Below are positions 44,773 to 53,414 of a stretch of DNA of 64,000 nucleotides, piece after piece. Below the pieces are notes generated by a model. It was not told the DNA's origin. It searched no databases and worked only from the letters and a program-made list of their open reading frames with translations. Source of the stretch: Bacillus_CJ salitolerans (lineage in GTDB: Bacteria > Bacillota > Bacilli > Bacillales > SA4); contig NZ_JBHUEM010000052.1 of assembly GCF_042680805.1 (NCBI RefSeq), positions 219,571-283,570 on the forward strand, given 5' to 3'. Made by a program: the position numbers and the translations under genes. Position 1 is the stretch's first letter. Each line of letters begins with the position of its first letter.

Positions 44773-45297
44773 TTGAAAGAGACCGTTTTGAAAGAATATG
44801 AAATTAGTCCGTACACAATGGCTGTTTTGCCAGAGGTGACAGAAAGAGGTCTATACTCAAGGATAATGGAGATTGAGACGAGCTATATTGTCGCAATGAA
44901 GCCAATTGAAATTATGGATAGAAGCTGCCGTTTTTTTGGAAGTAGTCTTCAAGGCCGTAGAGAGGGTACACGTGAAATCATGGGTATTACCCATAAGGCG
45001 CCCATCGTTATTGATCCATCCAACTACATTTATTTCTTCCCCACATTATCCCCAAGCAGGGAGCAATGCGCATGGATCTCACATGCTTATGTAAAATCCA
45101 TTAAAGCTACAGAACATCAAACTACACTTCAATTTTCCAATCACGAATTGATTGATTTATCCATTTCAAAAGGTTCACTAGAAAATCAGTTGTACCGAAC
45201 AGCACAATTACGAGCTACATTATCAAGTCGAATAGAACCAGAAACAAGAAGAGTGTCTTTCTTAACCTCATCGCACCATCGTTTACAGAAGCAGTAG
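44773..45297 (+). CDS. comK: Competence transcription factor ComK
   Basis: 174 aa. MKPIEIMDRSCRFFGSSLQG, HKAPIVIDPSNYIYFFPTLS and QCAWISHAYVKSIKAT are close to ComK, with SLENQLYRTAQLR further on. The protein ends about 20 residues earlier than B. subtilis ComK, lacking its last helix. TTG start after AAAGGAGTGTGA. Activates late competence genes through paired AT boxes. I could not find a clear AAAA-N5-TTTT pair before the gene, so autoregulation is unproven. Convergent with yhjD. Confidence 0.9.
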   Translation: MKETVLKEYEISPYTMAVLPEVTERGLYSRIMEIETSYIVAMKPIEIMDRSCRFFGSSLQGRREGTREIMGITHKAPIVIDPSNYIYFFPTLSPSREQCAWISHAYVKSIKATEHQTTLQFSNHELIDLSISKGSLENQLYRTAQLRATLSSRIEPETRRVSFLTSSHHRLQKQ

Positions 45298-45303
45298 TTA
45301 CAT

Positions 45304-45663
45304 CTATGCTCTTGTTTGTAATAAGTACTTTTCCATTATTGATTGAACACAATTACGAATTCTTGGATTAAAGTAATTATGCTGTTCCTCGTAGCCTTTA
45401 TAGACAAAAAGGAAAGTCGTAAATGTATCATCTCTTTGTAGCTGCTGTGCTTTCAGCTTTTTCTTTTTCATTTCATGCTTAATTATTGCTAAATCCCTTT
45501 GAATATGATTCATAGATTCCTCAATACACCGTAAATAAGGCTGCTTTAACTTAAAGGGTGCTTTTTCAATAATTTGTAAATCTCGCTGAAAGACAGTCAA
45601 AGTCATAGGTAGAAAAAGTGATTGTTCTAACAAATTACGATCTTCGTCAGGTATGCGTGTCAA
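45304..45663 (-). CDS. yhjD: YhjD family protein
   Basis: 119 aa, soluble, helical and basic, with LFLPMTLTVFQRDLQIIEKAPFK and DDTFTTFLFVYKGYEEQHNY, which I recognise as YhjD of B. subtilis (which lies near yhjE and sipV there too). TTG start with GGGAGTGA upstream. Function unknown. Confidence 0.75.
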   Translation of the reverse strand: MTRIPDEDRNLLEQSLFLPMTLTVFQRDLQIIEKAPFKLKQPYLRCIEESMNHIQRDLAIIKHEMKKKKLKAQQLQRDDTFTTFLFVYKGYEEQHNYFNPRIRNCVQSIMEKYLLQTRA

Positions 45664-45858
45664 AGTAGGTCACTCCCTCATTAGAACGTTTGTTCGTACT
45701 TCTATCATATTGAACGAACAGGATAATTGCAAGTGGAAATATCTTTTTCTTAGAAGGCGGAAAGTTTCAATTATTCCAACTAATAAACATGAGTCTCAAA
45801 CGTAAACCTCATAGAAGTCCAAAGTACTAACGATGCAAAGAAGGAGATAGTATTTCTA

Positions 45859-47883
45859 TTGTCGAAATATTATAAAAACACAGGTGTGAAGGATGTGTAT
45901 CTAAGTATGATCAAAAAAAGAGGAATAAAACCAGAGGATCTATTTAAACTAAAGTCCGTTAATTGCCCGTTGTATTCTCCAAGCGGAGAGAATTTTTTAT
46001 TCGTGGAAACTGTCATGGACGAGGAAGAGAAAAAATATTACTCTCATCTCTTTGTAGGTAATAATGACGGTGATCAAATTAGGCAATGGACTTTTGGGAA
46101 GGTACGTGATGTGAATCCTGCATGGTCACCTGATGGAAAATGGATTGCGTTCTTATCTAATCGCTCCGAGAAGCAGCAAGTATTTGTTATGAGTGCTTCT
46201 GGTGGTGAACCAAGACAAGTAACAGATACACCAAATGGAGTAAGTCAGTTTGGATGGTCACCAAATAGTAAGCAGCTACTTATTTCGCATTTGCTTAGTT
46301 CTGAGAATGAAGAAGTAAAGTCTGAAGCTAAAAGTGAACAATTAGAGCCTATGGTTGTTGAAAAGCTCGCCTACAAGTCGGATGCTAGTGGCTTCTTTGA
46401 TCATAAGTATTCAAAGGCTGCACTTGTAGATATTCATACAAATAAATACGAACCGTTAACAACAGATGACGTAAATTATTCGATAGGCTGCTTTTCTCCT
46501 GATGGTAAAAATGTCGTCTTATTCGCAAATCCTTCTGATGAAGCCGAGTATGAGCTGATTACGGATGTGTATATAGTAAATTTAGAAAATAAAAACATGG
46601 AACGAATTACAAGCTCCAATGGACAGTATAGTCAGGCAAGTTGGTCACCTGATGGAACCTATCTTGCTTTTATTGGACATGAAAAGGAGTATTTGTCTGC
46701 AACACTATCTAGAATTTGGTTGTATGACCTTCAGAAATCGGAGCTTACATGTTTAACTGAAAATTTAGATGTTCATATTGGTGATGTGGCAATTGGTGAC
46801 TTTCAGCAAAGTGGTAGTGACAGAGGATTAGTATGGACGTTAGATAGTACAGGCTTTTATTTTATTGCCAGTGATCAGGGTAGTACAGCTGTCTATTATG
46901 GTGATATTGAGGGGTTGATGTATCCGGTTATCCTCGACGATCAGCATGTCTATAGCTTCACTGTCGATGTTCATAAACATAAGGTGATTGCAGGTATTAG
47001 TACACACGTGCAACCTGGTGAACTCTTTATGTTTGATTTACATACAGGAGAGAAAAAGCAGCTGACAAATGTAAATAAAGTATTCTTAGAAGGCATAGAC
47101 ATAGTAGCAGCAGAAGCATTCCGCTTTAAAGCACAAGATGGGTGGGACATTCACGGCTGGATCATGAAACCAGTTGGCTTAAAGGAAGGCAAGAAAGTAC
47201 CACTTGTTGTCGAGATACACGGTGGACCACATATGATGTACGCGAATAGCTATTTCCATGAGTTTCAAGTGCTAGCAGCAAAGGGCTTTGCTGTGTTATT
47301 TACGAATCCAAGGGGGAGCCACGGCTACGGACAGACGTTTGTCGACGCCGTTCGAGGTGACTATGGCGGAAAGGATTATCTAGATATCATGTCTGCTGTA
47401 GACTATGTACTAGAGAATTATGACTTTATTGACGAAGCGCGCCTTGGTGTAACCGGTGGAAGCTATGGTGGATTTATGACAAACTGGATTGTTGGACACA
47501 CAGATCGCTTTAAAGCGGCTGTTACCCAGCGAAGTATTTGTAATTGGATTAGCTTTTATGGGGTGAGTGATATCGGTTACTTCTTTACGCAGTGGGAAGT
47601 ACTTAGAGGAGAAGCATTTGATGTGGAAAAGTTGTGGAATGTCTCACCATTAAAATACATAGATAACATGAGGACTCCACTGTTAATTCTGCATAGTGAA
47701 AAGGATTATCGTTGTCCAATTGAGCAAGCAGAACAATTATATGTATCTTTAAAGCATCAAAAGAAGCAGACGAAGCTCGTTCGTTTCCCAGAAGCAAATC
47801 ATGAGCTTTCCCGTAGCGGTGATCTATCCTTACGGCTTCATCGTTTAAACCATATTGTGAACTGGTTTGACAACTATCTATAA
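45859..47883 (+). CDS. S9-family (acylaminoacyl-peptidase-like) serine peptidase, YuxL-type
   Basis: 674 aa. N-terminal seven-bladed beta-propeller with WSPDGKWIAFLS-type blades (residues about 40-400), then alpha/beta-hydrolase domain. Catalytic triad S535 (GGSYGGFMTN), D616 (HSEKDYRCP) and H648 (EANHELSR). HGGPHMMYANSYFHEFQVLA is shared with B. subtilis YuxL. Start is uncertain: TTG 45859 has AAGGAG at 12 nt, while ATG 45907 aligns better with YuxL but has no clear site. Inserted between yhjD and yhjE relative to B. subtilis. Confidence 0.88.
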   Translation: MSKYYKNTGVKDVYLSMIKKRGIKPEDLFKLKSVNCPLYSPSGENFLFVETVMDEEEKKYYSHLFVGNNDGDQIRQWTFGKVRDVNPAWSPDGKWIAFLSNRSEKQQVFVMSASGGEPRQVTDTPNGVSQFGWSPNSKQLLISHLLSSENEEVKSEAKSEQLEPMVVEKLAYKSDASGFFDHKYSKAALVDIHTNKYEPLTTDDVNYSIGCFSPDGKNVVLFANPSDEAEYELITDVYIVNLENKNMERITSSNGQYSQASWSPDGTYLAFIGHEKEYLSATLSRIWLYDLQKSELTCLTENLDVHIGDVAIGDFQQSGSDRGLVWTLDSTGFYFIASDQGSTAVYYGDIEGLMYPVILDDQHVYSFTVDVHKHKVIAGISTHVQPGELFMFDLHTGEKKQLTNVNKVFLEGIDIVAAEAFRFKAQDGWDIHGWIMKPVGLKEGKKVPLVVEIHGGPHMMYANSYFHEFQVLAAKGFAVLFTNPRGSHGYGQTFVDAVRGDYGGKDYLDIMSAVDYVLENYDFIDEARLGVTGGSYGGFMTNWIVGHTDRFKAAVTQRSICNWISFYGVSDIGYFFTQWEVLRGEAFDVEKLWNVSPLKYIDNMRTPLLILHSEKDYRCPIEQAEQLYVSLKHQKKQTKLVRFPEANHELSRSGDLSLRLHRLNHIVNWFDNYL

Positions 47884-47956
47884 AAGAATTTTTGTATTGT
47901 CTAATTATTGTTGTACAATAATTGTATTATAAGATTCAGGCTAGGGGAGCTCGTTC

Positions 47957-48601
47957 ATGGATGTAGAGTCATTACAACAATTCTGGCAATCAATACAACA
48001 TTATTTTACATTAGAACACGTTCAAGAACTGATGGATGAGTACCGAGACTTAGGACCTTTACCGGGTATTTTTCTCCCGATGTTAGAAGCCATTTTTCCC
48101 TTTCTCCCTTTGTTCATCTTTGTGGTAGCAAATGCTGCTGCATTCGGATTATGGTTAGGGTTTTTATATTCATGGATTGGGGCATGTTTAGGAGCAATCC
48201 TTGTTTTCTCCATTGTTCGGAGATTAGGTCAAAAACGTTTTTTTCAGTTTTTAAGCAAGAACAAACAGGTTCGTAAACTGACAATCTGGGTAGAGCGACA
48301 TGGGTTTGGCCCACTGTTTCTATTATTATGCTTTCCGTTTTCTCCCTCTGCCATTATCAATGTCGTTGCGGGGCTCTCTAGGGTAAGCATGTACCAGTTT
48401 ATTTTAGCTGTGCTAACTGGGAAAATGGTCATGATTTTTATCATAAGTTTTATTGGGTATGATCTCAAATCATTAATACAACAGCCTATACGTAGTGCCA
48501 TTGTAGCTTTTATTATTTTGGTATTGTGGTATGTCGGAAAGCGAGTAGAGCTATATTTAAATGCGAGAACAAAAATGAACAAGGGAGAGGAAAAACGATG
48601 A
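47957..48601 (+). CDS. yhjE: DedA/TVP38-type membrane protein YhjE
   Basis: 214 aa, five or six hydrophobic segments. Contains PGIFLPMLEAIFPFLPLF and the VTT-domain core RHGFGPLFLLLCFPFSPSAI with the conserved GLSR turn. Family members are lipid scramblase- or transporter-like. AGGGGAG precedes the ATG; overlaps sipV by ATGA, as expected from the yhjE-sipV order in B. subtilis. Confidence 0.85.
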   Translation: MDVESLQQFWQSIQHYFTLEHVQELMDEYRDLGPLPGIFLPMLEAIFPFLPLFIFVVANAAAFGLWLGFLYSWIGACLGAILVFSIVRRLGQKRFFQFLSKNKQVRKLTIWVERHGFGPLFLLLCFPFSPSAIINVVAGLSRVSMYQFILAVLTGKMVMIFIISFIGYDLKSLIQQPIRSAIVAFIILVLWYVGKRVELYLNARTKMNKGEEKR

Positions 48602-49152
48602 AAAAGAAACAGGACAGGAATGGTTTTAGTTGGATGAAAGCAATTGGTCTAGGTCTCATACTCGCATTTACTGTCCGTTCCTTTTTCTTTTCAAGCTATA
48701 TCGTAGAAGGTCAGTCTATGTCCCCAACCCTACAAGAAGGAAATTTACTTGTCATAAATAAAATTGGTTATCAATTTGGTGAATTGAAACGATTTGATGT
48801 AATTGTCTTTCATGCAAACGAAAAAGAAGATTATGTCAAACGAATCATTGGTTTACCAGGCGATCGAATTTCCTATGAGAATGATATCCTATATATTAAT
48901 GGAAAGCCGTTTGAGGAGCCTTTCCTACAACCCTACAAATCACTATTCACTGAAAACCAACTAACCTTTGATTTTACATTACAGGAAATCACTGGTGAGG
49001 AAACCGTTCCAGAAGGACATTTATTTGTTATTGGAGACAATCGAATTGGAAGCTTTGACAGCAGGCATTTCGGCTTTATTCAAATTAATCAAGTAGTTGG
49101 CAAGGTGAATCTTCGCTATTTTCCACTCGATCAGCTAGATATCTCTTTTTAA
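48598..49152 (+). CDS. sipV: Type I signal peptidase SipV
   Basis: 184 aa. One N-terminal TM helix (about 12-32), catalytic Ser in VEGQSMSPTL and Lys in DYVKRIIGLPGD, then GDNRIGSFDSRHFG box E. Cleaves signal peptides on the outer membrane face. Start at ATG 48598 overlapping the yhjE stop; GGGAGAGG lies upstream. Terminator immediately after. Confidence 0.93.
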   Translation: MKKKQDRNGFSWMKAIGLGLILAFTVRSFFFSSYIVEGQSMSPTLQEGNLLVINKIGYQFGELKRFDVIVFHANEKEDYVKRIIGLPGDRISYENDILYINGKPFEEPFLQPYKSLFTENQLTFDFTLQEITGEETVPEGHLFVIGDNRIGSFDSRHFGFIQINQVVGKVNLRYFPLDQLDISF

Positions 49153-49177
49153 ACCCACTTTACGTGGGTTTTTTTTA
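49151..49177 (+). terminator. yhjE-sipV terminator
   Basis: AAACCCAC (49151-49158) pairs with GTGGGTTT (49164-49171), then Ts. Confidence 0.88.
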
Positions 49178-49186
49178 TGAATCAAA

Positions 49187-49425
49187 AGAAATTATAAGTT
49201 TTGATTGCATCTTTATTTCGATCTGATTAGTAATCCAGCTCCAGCACCCAGCCAAGAAATGGAAACGATCTTTGCCATTTCATCCTACTCGAGGAAAAAT
49301 GAAAAATCACTTTTTCCTTGGTCAAATAACCCTAAATGAGTAAAAGGGAAAAAACGCCCTTTTTTTCATTTAGGAACATTTGCTATGCCTGAGGCTAAAC
49401 GGGGCGCACTGAGCCTTTTGTTCAT
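49187..49425. repeat. Dispersed hairpin repeat family 1, copy C
   Basis: Starts AAGAAATTATAAGTTTTGATTG as copy A does and ends CTGAGCCTTTTGTTCAT as copy B does. Its central stem is CCTAAATGA (49331-49339) with TCATTTAGG (49366-49374), a different sequence from the CCTGTCATGA/TTCATAACAGG stem of copy A but equally paired. Occupies most of the gap between sipV and the regulator. Confidence 0.78.
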
Positions 49426-49495
49426 CATCCAAAAAGTGACATAAATATGATAGAATTATATAAATATTCTAAGTAATAATAGAGGGTGTGGTAGT

Positions 49496-52400
49496 GTGAC
49501 TTCTTCATTTATTTTACAAACTAAGCTAACTCCACCAGGAATTAAGGATGATATATTACGAAGGCCTGCTTTAACGAAAAAGTTAAAGGCTATTTTTCAT
49601 ACGTCTTTGACTATTGTTCATTCTGGCCCAGGGTATGGTAAGAGTACAGCCGTTTCCACATTCTTAGCAGACATGAAGAAACAATATTGCTGGTATAGCT
49701 TATCTGGTTATGATGATGAAATCATTCCATTTCTTACATATTTCATTCATTCTATAAAAAGTCAGTTCCCAACATTTGGAGAAGATTTAGTAGACTATTT
49801 AAACAAGATGAACCGTTATGTCAGGGATGAGGAAATTAGGAGTTTTAGTGCTCTACTAATAAATGAAATTGTAAATCTAGATAAAGAATTTTTAATGATT
49901 ATCGATGATTTTCATTTAGTACAACATTCCCAACAAATTGAAGAGTGGGTCCTCTGGTTTATTGAAAATATACCGTCAAACTTAAGAATGGTGTTTTTAA
50001 GTAGAGCTCGTCCACAGTGGGGAATCATAAGTTCTTTAAAAGTGAAAGGAGATCTCCTTGAAATTAAAGAATCCGATTTAACATTCTCCATGGAAGATAT
50101 TGAGGCTTGGTTTACTGATGTATATAGCCTAGAACTAGAACCAACAGAAATAAAACAAATTTACCATTTGACAGAAGGATGGATTATAGCTCTACAAATG
50201 ATCATTCAACAGCTAGGGCATCACCGCGATCTATCAAGACTGTTGACGAATAAACATTCGTCAATGGAGGACTTATTTCAATTTTTAGCCATGGAAGTGT
50301 TAGTAAAGCAACCACCTATGGTTCAGCAGTTTTTAGAGCAAACCTGTATTTTTGATGAAGTAACGCCTTCTTTATGTAATGAAGTATTAGGTATTTCAGG
50401 TTCGAAGGAAATGCTTGAGTTGTTAATTCAGAAAAACCTATTTCTTCAGTCCATTGGAGAAAATCAGTATCGTTATCATGCTTTATTTAAAGAGTTTCTA
50501 GAAACTCAGCTAGCAAAAAATCAAGATCAATTCAAAGTACTACATAATCGTGCATCCATTTATTATCGTAAGAGAAATTTAGTAGAATTAGCTATCTATC
50601 ATTTAGAAAAGCTAGAACACTATGATGACATTGCCTTTTTATTAAATGAGCATGGCGGAACGCTTATTCAAAATGGAAAATTAGAAAGTTTATTTGAACG
50701 GTTAATGAAGGTATCTCATCTACAAAAGCAACAATTTTATATGCTTTATTATTATCAAGGTGAAGTGCTACGTTATCAGTGTCTATACAAGGAAGCAGAT
50801 GAACAATACCAAAAGGCTGCCCTGTATTCGAATAAAGCTGGAGATTTATATGGGGAGTATAAAGCATTAGCAGGACAGGCATTTATCTACTTAGATACGA
50901 TTCAACCTGGTAAGGCAGACCGTCTTTTACAACAGGCCATCAATATTATGGAAAAAAATGAAAACGCTTCAACTATTGAAAAGGCAAAGCTTTACTATTT
51001 AATGGCAGAAAATTTAGTGAATGCAGGACAAGGTAAAAAAGCTGAAAAGTGGTTTGAGAAAGCAACTGAAACTGATGATTTTGAGGATGTTGGGAACTTA
51101 GAATCTAGATTAAGGCTGCGAACAGGTCAATTAAAAGACTCAAAACGAATTTTACTCCAAAAAAAGAATTTTGAATTACATGACACGAATGCCCACTTAC
51201 AGCAATCTCACCGAGAAACAAATTTATTATTATCTCTCATTAATTGTTTCATGGGTGAGGCTGAAGAAGCGAAGGAATTAGCAGAATCAGGGATTCAGGA
51301 AGGGATTCGTTACAAAGCCCCATTTGTTGAAGCATGCGGCTGGATTCGAATGGGTCATGCGGTGCAACTCATTGGGCGATATGATCAAACGTTAGCAAAA
51401 AAATGCTATGATACGGCATTAAGTATGATGGAAGAGCTTGATGTACCTAGAGGTAAAGCAGAACCATTAATGGGACTTTGCATGTTATATGGTGCAGAGG
51501 GTGCTTACGAAAAGGCGATGGAGTATGGAAAACAAGCCCTACTCGAAACCGAACGGGTAAATGACTTGTGGCTTTCGGCATGTATTCAATTATGTATTGG
51601 TGTTACATGTATTTATGCAGAGAAATTAGAAGAAGCGGGTGTATGGTTGTCAAAGTCACACGAGCAATTCCTGTTTTGTGGTGATCAATATGGCGTGAGT
51701 TTAATTTTACTTTGGAAATCCTATCTTGATTATCATCTGGAGAAGTGGACTCTATTTCAAGAGCACTTTACAAGCTTATTGAATGGTATACAAATTGGTG
51801 GGTACGAGTTTATTCTTTCGAGTCGTACGATTTTTGGCCCAAGAGATCTTCAATCCATAACCCCTCTTTTAATAGAGGCACAAGCACAAGGAATTCAACG
51901 GCAATATGTAACCTCTTTATTGAATGAACTTGGCTTTCAAGATGTTGAAAGTCACCCTGGCTACACACTTAGAATCCAAACATTAGGGCGCTTGCGGGTT
52001 TGGATTGGTGAGAAAGAAGTTCGGGAACGTGATTGGCAGCGTGCAAAGGCACGGGAACTGTTTGAACTATTAATTACGAAGCGAAATAGGTTTATTCAAA
52101 AGGATACCATATTAAATTTATTATGGTCAGACGTTGATGAGAATTCAGCTGCAAGAGACTTTAAGGTTGCATTTAATGCATTAAATAATGCAATAGAGCC
52201 ACACCGAAAAGCACGAAGTACCCCATTTTTCTTTCAGCGTGATGGACAATCATATGGAATTAGTCCAAAAGCAAGTATTTATTTAGATGCAGAAGAATTT
52301 GAAAGGTGGATACGAGCGGGATTAAAGGAAAAAGAAAACGAGAAAGCTCTACGCTTTCTTACAAAAGGTTTAGAGCTATATGATGGAGACTATTTGCCGG

Positions 52401-52723
52401 AAAAGCGCTTTGACGATTGGTGTATTGCAGAACGAGAACGGTTACTTGTTTATTACTTACGAGGTGCTGAAAAAATGGCACAATTATCCGTTCAAAAAAG
52501 TATGTATGATGAAGCAATCCATTGGTGTGAAAATATAGTAGAAAAAGACCAAACGTGGGAAGAAGCGTATCGGCTACTTATGTATTGCTTCTACCAAAAG
52601 AATAATCGCCCACATGCTATAAAATGGTACCGAAAGTGCTGTGATGTTCTAGAATCAGAACTTGGCGTTACCCCTATGGAACCAACAAGACAAATGTATG
52701 AAATGATTACAAAATTAAGTTAG
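49496..52723 (+). CDS. STAND-type ATPase transcription regulator with TPR and BTAD (SARP-like) domains
   Basis: 1075 aa. MalT-like NTPase module first: P-loop GPGYGKSTA from residue 44, Walker B LMIIDDFHLV. Residues about 350-800 are TPR-like helical repeats. A winged helix of the OmpR/SARP type starts near 828 (LGRLRVWIGEKEV, RAKARELFELLITKRNRFI), followed by a bacterial transcriptional activation domain (about 925-1073, EELGVTPMEP-type end). GTG start with AGAGGGTG upstream. The DNA-binding domain is at the C-terminus as part of a SARP-type unit, unlike MalT. It precedes an importer/enzyme operon in the same direction and is the likely activator. Confidence 0.85.
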   Translation: MTSSFILQTKLTPPGIKDDILRRPALTKKLKAIFHTSLTIVHSGPGYGKSTAVSTFLADMKKQYCWYSLSGYDDEIIPFLTYFIHSIKSQFPTFGEDLVDYLNKMNRYVRDEEIRSFSALLINEIVNLDKEFLMIIDDFHLVQHSQQIEEWVLWFIENIPSNLRMVFLSRARPQWGIISSLKVKGDLLEIKESDLTFSMEDIEAWFTDVYSLELEPTEIKQIYHLTEGWIIALQMIIQQLGHHRDLSRLLTNKHSSMEDLFQFLAMEVLVKQPPMVQQFLEQTCIFDEVTPSLCNEVLGISGSKEMLELLIQKNLFLQSIGENQYRYHALFKEFLETQLAKNQDQFKVLHNRASIYYRKRNLVELAIYHLEKLEHYDDIAFLLNEHGGTLIQNGKLESLFERLMKVSHLQKQQFYMLYYYQGEVLRYQCLYKEADEQYQKAALYSNKAGDLYGEYKALAGQAFIYLDTIQPGKADRLLQQAINIMEKNENASTIEKAKLYYLMAENLVNAGQGKKAEKWFEKATETDDFEDVGNLESRLRLRTGQLKDSKRILLQKKNFELHDTNAHLQQSHRETNLLLSLINCFMGEAEEAKELAESGIQEGIRYKAPFVEACGWIRMGHAVQLIGRYDQTLAKKCYDTALSMMEELDVPRGKAEPLMGLCMLYGAEGAYEKAMEYGKQALLETERVNDLWLSACIQLCIGVTCIYAEKLEEAGVWLSKSHEQFLFCGDQYGVSLILLWKSYLDYHLEKWTLFQEHFTSLLNGIQIGGYEFILSSRTIFGPRDLQSITPLLIEAQAQGIQRQYVTSLLNELGFQDVESHPGYTLRIQTLGRLRVWIGEKEVRERDWQRAKARELFELLITKRNRFIQKDTILNLLWSDVDENSAARDFKVAFNALNNAIEPHRKARSTPFFFQRDGQSYGISPKASIYLDAEEFERWIRAGLKEKENEKALRFLTKGLELYDGDYLPEKRFDDWCIAERERLLVYYLRGAEKMAQLSVQKSMYDEAIHWCENIVEKDQTWEEAYRLLMYCFYQKNNRPHAIKWYRKCCDVLESELGVTPMEPTRQMYEMITKLS

Positions 52724-52738
52724 GCGAACAAACAAGCA

Positions 52739-53322
52739 CGTAGGTCAGGTAGGCGTTGCAACAGGACGTTGCGCACTTAGCCTGGCTTCATTATTCGTCC
52801 CGCCTCCGCTTTTGTAGTTGTCCAGCTGCGGCGCCTAGCCTCTCGAGGTCAAATAACCTGTCATGGATAAAAGGGAAGACCACCCTTTTTTCCATGCCAG
52901 AACATTTGCTATGTCTGAGGCCTACAGGATGTAGGTCAGGCAGGCGTTGCAACAGGACGTTGCGCACTTAGCCTGGCTTCATTATTCGTCCCGCCTCCGC
53001 TTTTGTAGTTGTCCAGCTGCGGCGCCTAGCCTCTCGAGGTCAAATAACCTGTCATGGATAAAAGGGAAGACCACCTTTTTTCCATGCCAGAGCATTTGCT
53101 ATGTCTGAGGCCTACAGGATGTAGGTCAGGCAGGCGTTGCAACAGGACGTTGCGCACTTAGCCTGGCTTCATTATTCGTCCTGCCTCCGCTTTTCTAGTT
53201 GTCCAGCTGCGGCGCCTAGCCTCTCGAGGTCAAATAACCTGTCATGGATAAAAGGGAAGACCACCTTTTTTCCATGCCAGAACATTTGCTTGTCGAGGCT
53301 TACCAAGGCGCCTCCGCTTTTC
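52739..53322. repeat. Three tandem copies of a 190-bp hairpin repeat
   Basis: Units begin at 52741, 52932 and 53122 (period 191 and 190). Each holds GTAGGTCAGG, GCGTTGCAACAGGACGTTGC, GTCCAGCTGCGGCGCCTAGC, CTCTCGAGGTCAAATAACC and a hairpin of CATGGATAAAAGGG with CCCTTTTTTCCATG (52862-52896). The last unit ends in a variant, CTTGTCGAGGCTTACCAAGG. Copies are almost identical, so the amplification is recent. The centre relates it to family 1. Short ORFs across the units have no ribosome sites. Confidence 0.85.
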
Positions 53323-53325
53323 GGT

Positions 53326-53360
53326 TTTGTAACTCATTTGTAACTAATCTCATTTACGAT
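53326..53360 (+). promoter_or_regulatory. SARP-type direct repeat and -10 before the LIV importer
   Basis: TTTGTAACT at 53326-53334 is repeated exactly at 53337-53345, offset 11 bp. TACGAT (53355-53360, 4 of 6) lies about one turn downstream. Direct heptamers 11 bp apart, about 8-10 bp before the -10, are the established operator layout of SARP activators, and a BTAD regulator is encoded just upstream. The left repeat touches the edge of the tandem array. Confidence 0.5.
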
Positions 53361-53414
53361 ACGGTTAACGTTTCCACGTTTAAATGGAGATGTAATGAAA
53401 AAGGGGGATAATAC

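Noticed and set aside
52756..53343. 68-71-aa ORFs repeated in the tandem array
   Set aside because: Same ORF recurs because the DNA unit recurs; no ribosome site, and the frame crosses the hairpin.
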